This document shows positions 1 to 9,717 of a stretch of DNA of 64,000 nucleotides, one piece after another. Within the stretch, counting starts at the first letter, position 1. Every line of letters begins with the position of its first letter. The position numbers were made by a program, and so were the translations under genes. The DNA is from Pseudorasbora parva (Eukaryota; Chordata; Actinopteri; Cypriniformes; Gobionidae). The DNA is taken from NCBI RefSeq assembly GCF_024679245.1, contig NC_090173.1, positions 28,236,160 through 28,300,159 on the forward strand, in the 5' to 3' direction. The notes below the pieces were generated by a model, which saw only the letters and a list, made by a program, of their open reading frames with translations, was not told the DNA's origin and searched no databases.

Positions 1-1024
1 TCAGAGGTTAAAGTAGCGGAGATTTGAGTCCAATGAAAGCCCAATGAGTCTCAGCCAGACAGCTTGATGGAATTCAGATTGCAGGCAAGGATGAAAGCAG
101 TTCCTATAAGGTTAGTTGATAAGGGGTTCGGATTTAAACAAAAATAAAACCAAAATCACAGCACTGCTGATTTGTTTTTTGTTTGTTTTTTCTATAAAAA
201 AGAGACACTATGTTTCATTCCTGAATGAATCATTGTTATTAACTAATCGTTTGACGGAATGATTCCCATTCTTGAAGACAGACACTTGTTTAGTTCTGAT
301 AGACAAACAGACAGAGTATCAAAAATGTCCCAGTGCTGTTGGACTGAATATGCACTCTTGGAAAACACCTATAACCAATATCAAACTGAGTCACAGAACA
401 AATTGTTCTTCTAAACACAAGGACAAACATCAATTAAACTCAGCCTCAAGTTCCCCTGTGTAACTTCAATAGCTATAGAATAGAATGACATTTTGAATTC
501 TCTTTTCGGGGCCCTCCGGTGTACAAGACCAGAAAAAAAATATTCAATCAGCGAATATCTTTGAATTCGTAATTTAGAGTGCTGTGAGTTAGCTTTAATC
601 CTTTATGATTCTAGATTACACAGAGGCTTGACAGAAAAAGCTTGTGTCAGCTTAATTTGATTAGTTTGAAATGTACGCGTTGTTACAGAAAACTTCCCTT
701 ATTGTGCTCACTGAACTGTAGCCTGTGAAAAAGGTTAATATAGAACCTTTTGTATATTAACTAAGAGTGGAAGAACAATTACTGAATCTCCACTGAGGGC
801 ATGTCAAGAGACAAGCCATGTGCACAGATAATGTTTGCTTCGGTGCACACCACCCATTGTGCTATATGTGCTATTAATAAAAGCAATAGAGAACTCCTTT
901 CCTCTAAAGAATATGTCCCTAACTTAATCAGCATTTAAATTTGCACTGTCCCTTATTCACCATACACGCAGCCCCTTTTGTTTTAACGAAGTGGATTCTA
1001 AATCCAACTTTGAAAAATGACAAT
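1..1024. other. AT-rich stretch, no gene seen
   Basis: No coding region, RNA gene or clear repeat was recognised. A 63-codon open frame at 272-463 has no motif, no splice context and unremarkable composition, and is taken as chance. Confidence 0.5.
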
Positions 1025-1250
1025 TGGTAACACTTAACAATACAGGTGTGCTAATATGCATTAATTCATGCTGAACTAATGCACAGGTAAACAAGAGTTA
1101 ATGTCTGACTAATGAAGAATCAAACCATTCATTAACAATTACCACATCAGCAACAAATAAAGACTCAATCTGTCATACATGAAATGTGTCATCATTAATT
1201 CCCTATTAAAATGAACTAACAGCAAATATGTATGTGTTAATTAGCTCAAT
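1025..1250. repeat. possible AT-rich MITE fragment
   Basis: The stretch opens with TGGTAACACTT, which resembles the terminal sequence of common teleost MITEs and recurs at about 6985 and, inverted, near 49710. It is followed by AT-rich sequence with repeated ATTAATT and CATTAA words. No matching opposite end or target duplication was found, so this is a weak call. Confidence 0.3.
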
Positions 1251-1398
1251 GGGTTGATGCCATGTATTTCAACCTCCAGTTGACTTCTTTAATTAATCTG
1301 TAGCTAATGATTTGCAAAGATATCATTATGTTATGACTATTTGTTAAAACTTGTTTATACCTGATGTTTTAATTCGTCTCTTTTGTCCACTTTCAACC

Positions 1399-1917
1399 TA
1401 GCCTGACAAGCCAGACCCACATCAAGATGTTTGGTCTGGAAACTCACCATTGACAGGGCTCAATCTGAAGGGCGGGATAAACGGTTGTCTTTCAAACTCC
1501 CTCTGCACACAATAGCATAGCGCTTCAACCATCCAGAGCAATGTGAAGCGGAGATGATAGATTAAACCTTTGCCGTGTCCGGTCGGCAAAACTCTGAACA
1601 CATCTTCCCTTTTTAAGAATGACTTCAGTGCCGTTCTTTGTTCTTTTCTCAGAGAAAAGCTTAACTCCAAGTCTTCCAGAGTCGCAGTCAAAGCTGATTT
1701 GAAAGACCGCCATTCGCCAGTTTCTGTGTTTACTAGTAGCATGCAAGCGCAACTCTGCTGTCATTATGTTAAGCCCCGCCCACTGACTCTATACACGATG
1801 TGATTGGCCCGACCAGAGTTTGGTTTTTACAGCTCAGAAGTGTATTGAGAGTTGCTAGACGACACTCGCTGCAGATTAGATTTGCTGCCGATAGGGTGCG
1901 TCTATATTTCTAGGCTA
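1399..1917 (-). mobile_element. 519-bp non-autonomous DNA element with 9-bp target duplication
   Basis: The nonamer CTTTCAACC occurs immediately before (1390-1398) and immediately after (1918-1926) the segment. The segment itself starts TAGCCT and ends AGGCTA, a short terminal inverted repeat. A 9-bp duplication would suit a Mutator-like (MULE) or related cut-and-paste superfamily; hAT and P elements normally give 8 bp. No transposase is visible. Instead the minus strand carries a helicase-like coding fragment, described separately. Boundaries are read directly from the sequence; the superfamily is inferred. Confidence 0.7.
1422..1742 (-). pseudogene. RecQ-like DNA helicase fragment with degenerate Walker A
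   Basis: This 106-codon frame lies wholly inside the 519-bp element. Its middle reads LRKEQRTALKSFLKREDVF followed by VLPTGHGKGLIYHL, which matches the start of a RecQ/DEAD-type helicase: a leading Q-motif-like region, then ATPase motif I (usually VLPTGYGKSLIYQ). The Walker A lysine is present, but the following Ser/Thr is replaced by Gly, so the site should not bind nucleotide normally. No motif II (DEAH) or later motif follows; the frame runs into unrelated sequence. A full RecQ core needs roughly 350 or more residues, so this is only the front end. It is probably a piece of a multicopy helicase-like gene captured or carried by the transposon. The similarity is by eye; the functional loss is an inference from the motif. 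Confidence 0.65.
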
Positions 1918-1926
1918 CTTTCAACC

Positions 1927-2779
1927 ACTTGTCAGGATTTTTTCGAGGGAAGGAATTTTTTTAATCTTTCGAGCTAATGGACAAAATAAGCTTGTGCGTA
2001 TGATCTTTACATATGAACGTGCCTGGGAAAACATACAAAGAGCATCTGCTTTTGTTTCTTCTCTTACAGCTGCAAGAACCATCTTACCATGCAAACACTG
2101 TGAGTGCGTTAAAAATCAGGAATGGTGAGAAAAAAACTGTGCTTGGTTTGTTTTTCATCTTCAAATCAAACGTGGGTCTTAAACAAAAGTTTAAATACTG
2201 TCTGGCTAGTTCTTTGAACTATGATGTATAGCTGTTTTTAGAGATGTGTTTGTTGTCAAATAAAAAAAAAATGCCATTTTTTTATTTTAAATAAAGTTAA
2301 TAATTGTATTTTATTGACAAAATATTTTTAGTTTGTCTTGGATATATATTTTTTATTATATCAGATAACCTTTTTTAAGCCGACATTTGGTCATCTTACA
2401 ATGCCCCTCACATGTTACAATGTACCCTAGCTATTGGGCATGCTGTCACATTTTGCTTCCATTGTTTCTGGGTAAATCAAAAACAAAGTATACACTGTAT
2501 AATTGAAACAAAAACACATAATTGTACTAGACATGTCTGCAATGAAAGTAGATTTACACAAACTGAGACAGCCAAAAAGCGTTAGGTTGTGCCCCGCTCC
2601 CTATCAGAGGTTACTCATGCGTGATTACAGCTTGACTTGTTTCGCGATGAAGGGACCCCCACATGTAGTAATCTAGAGGACTGGATTGTATTAAAGTCAT
2701 GGAGTAAAACATATACATTATGTGTCTTTGTGCCTTCAACGTTGACTTTTTTGACTACCGTGGGTCCGAAGTCACATGG
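1927..2779. other. no gene recognised
   Basis: AT-rich in its first part, with long T and A runs at 2260-2360. A 72-codon open frame at 2013-2231 has no recognisable motif. Nothing else is supported. Confidence 0.45.
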
Positions 2780-3495
2780 GTATGCAGAGATGCTTTAGAC
2801 TGAAGAGATGCTCACGAGCTCTCTCTCGTCTGGGACTGTATCTTCACTTAAAAAAACTTCCCTCCCTACAAGGCCGTGTAGAACAACTTCGGCTATTGTG
2901 GGAAAAGAGTATCAAGTTGCAGGTCAGGCGTGTTCCGCGTTGCACAATTTGACAGTGCTACAGGCATACCAGGCTGACTTCTTGAAGGACAACCCTTCAA
3001 CAGGAAGTGTCAAAATTGTTACCACTCTCAGAGAGTCTGGTAGAGTGAAAACCTCTGTCAGGCATTTCGCAATATGGCCCAAAATGCACCAGTATGCATT
3101 TCCTTCAGTTTCTCTTCTCCCTGGAGTTCTAGCCAGAGATCACCAGCAAGGGTCTTGCCTCTTACTGATTGCCTCTTACTGTCACATTGGGATGCTTTTG
3201 CCAAGCTTCATCAACAGGCTTAAAGGCTCACTTCACCAAGAGGGTCGCCTCCTCTATTGCTTTAGCAAGGGGTGCTGAAGATGTCCCAGGACTGTTCTTC
3301 AGACAAAATACCATGATGATGCAGCTGCTATAACATATCTATTTAGAAACTCTGATGCTGTCCCTTACAGAGGCTATAAAAGCTCTAGGTCAATTGATGT
3401 GTTTACATTTTATATTCACAGCTAGTGTAATAACATCTTGTTCTGCTTAATCAGGGAACAGGGTTACAGTCAAGTAACCCGTACCGTTTCCTTGC
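2780..3495 (+). pseudogene. DIRS retroelement remnant 1 (gag piece joined to RNase H-region piece)
   Basis: The open frame at 2808-3278 (156 codons) starts with a segment matching the gag-like ORF of teleost DIRS elements: AGQACSALHNLTVLQAYQAD is the same module seen again near 27.7 kb. After about residue 70 it jumps to a segment resembling the region downstream of the DIRS reverse transcriptase (HQYAFPSVSLLPGVLAR, then LLLIA), so a large internal deletion has joined gag to a pol-derived piece. At 3453-3490 the sequence contains AGGGAACAGGGTTACAGTCA and GTAACCCGTACCG, similar to the terminal or internal complementary repeats of DIRS seen at 41.5 and 49.1 kb. The copy is therefore defective, keeping a gag scrap, a pol scrap and a terminal-repeat trace. 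Confidence 0.65.
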
Positions 3496-4920
3496 CCGTC
3501 TGCCTTTTCCCTAGCATTATAATTTAAGTTTTTGTTTGGTTTTGCCATACATTATTAACTTTTTCCAGGCAATTTTTACCTACTGTCTGAATCTGTATTG
3601 GCAGTAAAAAAAAGTTCAGTGTGATCCACAAGAGTATTCAACAATTATTGTATAGAATAGAAAGCAGTGGTGTTAACAGAAAATAATAAAATAAAAAAAC
3701 AATATTTCCATGGTGAAAATAACATCTAAACATTTTGACATGACAATGATGATGATGACAAAACAAAACACTTTTTATTTCAATGGCATTGGCCAGTTTA
3801 CTTAAGTTTTGAAGAATTAATTTAAATGTTTTGGGTGAACAACTACATTTTGCAGACATGCAGATCTGATGGTCCAGCAAACAGTTGGGATAATTTAACT
3901 TATTTTAGAGAATGTTAAGACATTTTCAGAAAAATACCAGATGTAAAAGGACCATATCATTTCCTGCCTTTCCTCATTTTTGTTGTATGGAGTATTTTAG
4001 TGCAAGGATCATTACACAAGAGCAGGTGATTTGGGAGTGTGGTCTTTGCTCCGGCACAGTTGTTGGCAGACATGTTAGGAACAGAGTCACATGAGATGAT
4101 GAAAGTGCATGGGGAATTAGGTGGCACTTCCTGGTGATAGGGACTAGTTTAGGTCAGTGCTGAAAGGAGAGCAGCATATGCTGTGTGGAGGGAATAATTT
4201 AATACGGCATACACGGAAATGTGGTTGCTTATTCTTAATGTCCTTCAGACACACTTCAGCCCCATAATGGGCCTTCTGGGTAGGCTGCTGAAGGTCAAAT
4301 GCTGCGCTGTCAATATGAAGGGTGGCTAAAGTGCTCTGAGATAAGAAATATGCCACGGGTAGGGATATGTTTTAAAGACACTGGCTAAATATGGAACGTT
4401 CTTTGCCCTCTTTGCTGCAAGAGAACATTTGACTTGTTTATGACTGTGCCATTCAATTAGAAGAAGAAAAAAAACGCACAATCCTATGGATAAGTCTCTT
4501 TTCATTTTCATTCATAAGACATTTTCTTAAATTTGCAACAATCAACTGCATACAGAAAAGGAATAAAATGGTTAATCATGAAATTATGTCTTTGAATAAA
4601 TCAATTTAAAACGCTTTTTCTTGGTCACACTACATTACAACCACATTACATTGCACTCATTTAAATTCTTCCCTGCATGACTTGATTTTTCAATTTTACA
4701 AGTTCAGCTATTCGATTTTTCAAATATATGATTTGTTAATGAGTAAACAGTCTACATTTAAACAGTTACAGTCATTAGATGTATACTGTATGGCATGAGA
4801 AAGTGTTACAGTATATATAATTTGTGCATATGAATGCAACCACTACAGAGAATGTAGTTTAATTTCAGCAGCAACAAAACATTCACTGCAAATATTTAAA
4901 CAAAAAATGTTTTAAAATAC
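3496..4920. other. no gene recognised
   Basis: Mixed AT-rich sequence. Short open frames at 3638-3880, 3912-4094 and 4144-4511 have no recognisable domains and no splice structure. No repeat family was recognised. Confidence 0.45.
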
Positions 4921-4923
4921 TGT

Positions 4924-5282
4924 TGTCACGCCCTCACAATCATCAATCACTGCCACGCCCACTCGTTCCCCATCACCATCATTCTGAACACCCGGGCACC
5001 ATCACCAGTCACCACTATATCAACCTGGCTCACCTTCACTCCCATTGTCTGGTCTCACACCAATCCTTTCATTGATTACCTGTCCTGAAGCCTTCACCTG
5101 TACCCATCTTCGTCTTCATCATCACCATCGTCCTCTTCGTCTTCACCTTCATCGCCTTCACCATCATCGTCCTTCGCCAATCACCAATCCCTTTAAGTAT
5201 TACCTGTGTCTGAAACCTGTTAATAAACCTTGCACTTGCACTAATCCCTCTGTGTCCTCGTCTGTGTCTGACAACTGTCACA
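4924..5282 (+). mobile_element. solo LTR-like segment
   Basis: The segment begins TGTCACGCC and ends ACTGTCACA, the TG...CA ends expected of an LTR. It carries an AATAAA polyadenylation signal at 5222-5227, about 55 bp before the 3' end, followed by a GT-rich stretch, as in retroviral-type LTRs. The middle is rich in TCATCACC-type low-complexity repeats. No flanking target duplication could be recognised and no internal retroelement sequence adjoins it, so the call rests on the ends and the poly(A) signal. Confidence 0.45.
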
Positions 5283-5758
5283 TAGTAGCAGGAACACACC
5301 TCAGGCAACAAACATATAAACACACCTTTAGTAAGAAAATCCATTTTATGCACAATAGGTGAATACTTTTTTTTAAACATTTACAGTGCACATAATAGTT
5401 AACCATCCATTGTGTAATACATACCTATTCTTTTCTTTATCTTTCTCTCTTTGGAACAGTTAAATACTGTTTTAAATGACTACATTAATCAAAACTGTAT
5501 GAGAGCTTTGCAATTACAGTAATTATGAAATGAGAAGGATCACTATTTTTCTTCCTGGCAGGCAGGTGTATGTATTACTGCTGTTCTGAATATTGTAGCT
5601 GATTCTCTTGGTTCTAACAATTAATTAATCTGCCAATAGGGTACTTAAATAAATGATGGCACACTAATGAATAGCTGTGTTTAGATCAGTTCTGTTAAAG
5701 ATGAGAATGTAGATTTTGCATGGCTGCCAAATGCATTGCATCTAAATGCTGAGTGTCA

Positions 5759-6205
5759 TTAAAGCGTTAGTTCACCCAAAAATGAAATTGATGTCATTAA
5801 TAACTGCCCCTGGAATGTCGTTCCACACCCGTAAGATCTCAGTTCATTATCGGAACACAGTTTAAGATATTTTATATTTAGTCTGAGAGCGTATAAGTGT
5901 AGGCACACTATACTGTCCATTTCCAGAAAGGGAATAAAACATCATCAAAGTAGTCCATATGTGACATCAGTTAGTTTCATTAGAATCTCTTGAAGCATTG
6001 AAAATACATTTTGGTCCAAAAATACCAAAAACTACGATTTTATTCAGCATTGTCTTCTCTTGCTTGTTTGTTTTCAATCCTCAAATAAAGATTCAAACGG
6101 TTATGAATCAGCGTATTTTGATTCATATTTGGATCAAAAATGTCACGTGATTTTTAGCAGTTTGTCAGTTTGTCAGTTTGACACACGATCCGAATCATGA
6201 ATCAA
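5759..6205 (+). mobile_element. TTAA-flanked MITE, 5' part
   Basis: TTAA at 5759-5762 is followed by AGCGTTAGTTCACCCAAAAA, the start of one of the most common teleost MITE families; further matches to the family continue through GTCGTTCCACACCCGTAAGA at about 5818-5837. The segment continues to about 6205, where sequences such as CACGATCCGAATCATGAATC occur. The matching right end was not found, so the element is truncated or rearranged. Confidence 0.6.
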
Positions 6206-6294
6206 TTCGTCTCTGTCTCTTTGATTACTATTCTCCTATGGTAATATGTCATCTGTTTTGTTTGTTCTACTTTAAAGTTATGTTAGCAGTGTTA

Positions 6295-7331
6295 GAGTGC
6301 TTTCACACTAGCACTTTTGGTGCGCACCCGGGTTCGATTAATGTCAGAGTTCGGTTCGTTTGGATGATTTGAATGCGATCTTCCGAACTTGGGTGCGCAC
6401 CCGCGAACCGTACCCAAGTCCGCTTAAAAAGATGGTCTGGGGTTCGGTTGATGTGAACTCGGTTTGTTGCTAATGTGAACTTAATCATACTAAATCGTGG
6501 AAATTAACCACTATTAATGACAAAAATGTATTTTGTGTGTTTTACTCATTGACCTGACAAGCGTCACTGACATACTGCAAGCAGAGAGCTGTAGATATAA
6601 TCTCTGCTCATCTTCGGCGTTCTTTAGAGCATTTGCAGTACATTCACGGCAGATAGATGCAAGTCCCATTACGTACTGAAGCTTTGGTAACAAATCCAAA
6701 AGTTCAAAAACAAAACTAGGTAAAACTTAAGAATAATGGTCCATTATTAATAGATAATTATGCAGTAAGTAATGCAGGACTAATAAGTAGCAGTACATTA
6801 ACACTTCAGCTACTACTATTAACTAATATAGAAATAATCTGAACTAATCAGTAAATAACATTTAATTTAAGAGATAGTTCCTTATTAAGTAATCAATAAT
6901 TACTGACTGAGATTAGCCTCATTAATAACTATTAACTAACTGACCAATTATAACATTATTGTGTGTCTGAGATGTAATTAATAATATTGGTAACACTTTA
7001 CTCTGAGTCATAAAATGCATCACTAATTACTTAAGTGTTACCTAGTCATTATGCAGGAGCTAGTTATCTGGACCATTATTTTAAAGTGGAAAATATGGGT
7101 TTTCATTTTAAAATAATGGTCCAGATCCCCAGTAGTCCTTGAAGAGTGATTGGGTACTTGAGTAATTATGCATTTTATTCAGATTACTTTATTCAGAGTA
7201 ACAAAGGACAATTTCTAAGAACTGCTAGTGATTTAACAATGTTTTCCACTTTAAAATAATGGTCCAGATCACTAGAAGTTCAATCAAACTCAGGTTCGGT
7301 CCAGGCAATTGAACTAAGTGTGAAAGCACCC
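6295..7331. mobile_element. PIF/Harbinger-like MITE with TTA target duplications
   Basis: The ends are inverted copies: GAGTGCTTTCACACTA on the left and TAGTTCAA...AGTGTGAAAGCACCC on the right (15-bp repeat with one mismatch). The trinucleotide TTA flanks both sides at 6292-6294 and 7332-7334, the duplication typical of PIF/Harbinger elements. The interior has GGTTCGGTT-type motifs near both ends, but no transposase. A second, younger-looking inverted-repeat element sits inside at 7066-7269. Confidence 0.7.
7066..7269. repeat. nested inverted repeat (small MITE)
   Basis: ATCTGGACCATTATTTTAAA at 7066-7085 occurs inverted at 7106-7126 and again, extended to about 29 bp with one mismatch, at 7241-7269. 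The first pair alone would form a stem of about 20 bp around a 20-nt loop. The outer pair delimits a segment of about 204 bp. A further partial copy of the same end (AATAATGGTCC) is at about 6733. Confidence 0.6.
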
Positions 7332-7489
7332 TTATTTCTCTGTGATTAATAAAGTATATTGGGTTTATTGTTCACTCTGTGCCACGCATCTCTTGTTGGT
7401 TGGATTTAGGTACACACTCTACTGTTAAAGAATGTGGAATCTAGATTAGATTTGCAGCAAACAAGAAATAAAATATGTACTTAATGTTT

Positions 7490-8235
7490 GTTTGCTTGCT
7501 CTGCTTAGAGCAGAAAAATCATGACCTTATGGAGCACAGAGAGACTTCTTAGACCTGGCATGCCTTACACACTTATCAGATTGCTCCCTGTGACAAGAAG
7601 AGAAGGGCTGAGAGCCGTGGGAATGGAGCAAGGCCTGTGAACCTCACCTGCATGCTACACTGGTCTCGGGACTCACAGAGAAGCTCCGGGAGGATAAAAG
7701 GAGTGCAAGACAAGAGGAGATCCAAGGCAGGACCAAGCCTGGACTATTTAAGGTGTTTTATTTTTTAAGCGGCAGTCATCAGTGAAAGGGTGCTGCTTTA
7801 CTTTAGTTTGGTTGCTTGTTTACCCTATAATTAATGAACTTATGAACAAACTTTGTTACAGTGGTGGCGAAACCCAAGGAGGGACACATTGTTGAGCCTT
7901 TGCTGCTGAGGGGATCGCAGTGCTGAGGAGGTTAAGCAGTACCAAGGAGTGGAGACCATCAGTGGCTGCCCAAGGTGGTAGTGCTGGAGTGATTGAGAAA
8001 CAGTTGGGATGGAGAGCTCGCTGCCATGCACCTGAGATGAGGAGGGGTGGCTGCAGTCCTTGAGGGGACAAGCAGGCAGAGTGAGGAAACAGGAAGCTTG
8101 AGTACTGAGCTGTCCATCAAGGAGCGTCCAGTACCATCGCATGGCACCACGAGTGAGGGACTCCTGGCTGGTTGAGGACTGCGTGGCATTGTGTCCAGGA
8201 ACCAAACCGGATTTTATTTTCCTCTCTCCCCTCTC
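7490..8235 (+). mobile_element. possible LTR retroelement end with primer-binding-like site
   Basis: Sequence up to 7860 ends in TTTGTTACA and is followed at once by GTGGTGGCGAAACCC, a layout like an LTR 3' end (CA) abutting a tRNA primer-binding site. An upstream GGATAAAAGG at about 7690 could be a TATA-type promoter. The downstream 370 bp is GA/GC-richer and resembles an untranslated leader; open frames there on the minus strand (to 136 codons) show no domains. No gag or pol follows, so at most this is a truncated 5' end. The left LTR boundary is not defined. Confidence 0.35.
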
Positions 8236-8506
8236 TCGTTTCTGTCTCATCCTTCCATCTCCTATTCTCTCAGCTCATATATATATAATTACTTCCCTTC
8301 CTTTGAAATCAGATAACTGTGATTTCATGTTGCATTGCTGCATCAATATGAAGAGACTTTAATATCAATTAAGTTCCGAGTGCCCAACCAAAGGGAACAC
8401 TGATCACCATAATGGTGAGAAATTTTAGGAAATCAACATAAATTTATGAAGTCAGCTTATGTGACACTCTCCCATTCAAGATGGCTGGAAAGTGAGTGAA
8501 TGCAAG

Positions 8507-8924
8507 TAGGCATGTGCCGATATCAATTTTTCATGTTGCGATTAATTGCTGAAGTTTTATCACAATATACGATATTATCACGATACTGAAATAAGTTTTA
8601 AAAAATAGTGTTGCCATAGCATAACAGCTTTTAGAACTATTTTTGTAATAACAAAAATAACTGAATGTTTAAATACCACAATGCACCAAAAATATATACA
8701 GCTCTGGAAAAAAAAAATCTGTATTCTGCATGTCCTTTTGACGCAGAATACAGTGGTGTTGAGCATTTATACGGTTGATGGGCAAAGTATTCTTGAGTGC
8801 ATTATAAAAAAATATTAATTGTTAATAAATTATTATTTACGATATTTTAAAGTGCCCACAATAACAATATCGTGTATATTCATTATCGTGATAAATCGCA
8901 TTATCGAAAATCGGCACATGTCTA
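8507..8924. mobile_element. MITE with ATGTGCCGAT ends
   Basis: The segment starts TAGGCATGTGCCGAT and ends ATCGGCACATGTCTA, a 15-bp inverted repeat with one mismatch. Both subterminal regions carry related ATCGTG/CACGATA motifs. It has no coding capacity. No 8-bp duplication was found, so a hAT-like origin is only a guess. Confidence 0.6.
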
Positions 8925-9717
8925 CTAAGAAGAACGATGACTGCAGAAGTGGAGGTAATTAGTGAAAAATCTATTAAGAATTGCCCCGCCTCAACCTTTT
9001 GCCCACCCACCTGTTTTTTTTTTTTTTTCCTTTGGCAAAATGGTATTCAAACCAATTCAATATTACAGTCAAGTAATATTAACTTGGGTTTTCTGAGTAA
9101 CAAATGCATTAGCATACAAATAGTTTTAAATTTTTTTTTTAAAAGTAAGTTCAACAAATATTTGGACATTAAGTCAAGTTAATTAAAAAGTCTAAGTAAG
9201 AACAACTATTGGATTTTACATTTACATTTATATTTAATCATTTAGCAGACGCTTTTATCCAAAGCGACTTACAAAAAAGGGGAGAGTAATAGAAGCAACG
9301 AAACAGACAAGGCCAACAACCTGTAAGAGCTGTAAGAAATCTCAATTAATTAGCACAGTACACAATTTTTTTTTTTTTTTTTTTTTAAATAGACATCTAC
9401 AACAAAAACTCACGTACGCAAAATGCCGAACACTGGATTTTGATAGCTATGATAACAACCCATTAGGACTAAGGCTGTTGCCCCAGCTGTTGTCGTTAAT
9501 GCAGATTCAGTGACCCAATGGGTTGGTTTTGTATGGCATTCTAGCTAAACGTGCAGCAATAGCCATCTACAACAAAAACTCACATACGCAAAATACAGTA
9601 CACCGGATTATGATAGTTATGTAACACACCCGCCTGAGGGCACAAATCCGGATGAGAGACGTAGATATGATCCAGGAGTGTGCGCTTTTTGGTCGTTGCT
9701 GTGGTGATCAGTAAGTG

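Noticed and set aside
7840..8250. 136-codon minus-strand open frame
   Set aside because: Opposite to an LTR/leader-like region, overlapping several other open frames of similar length, and no recognisable motif.
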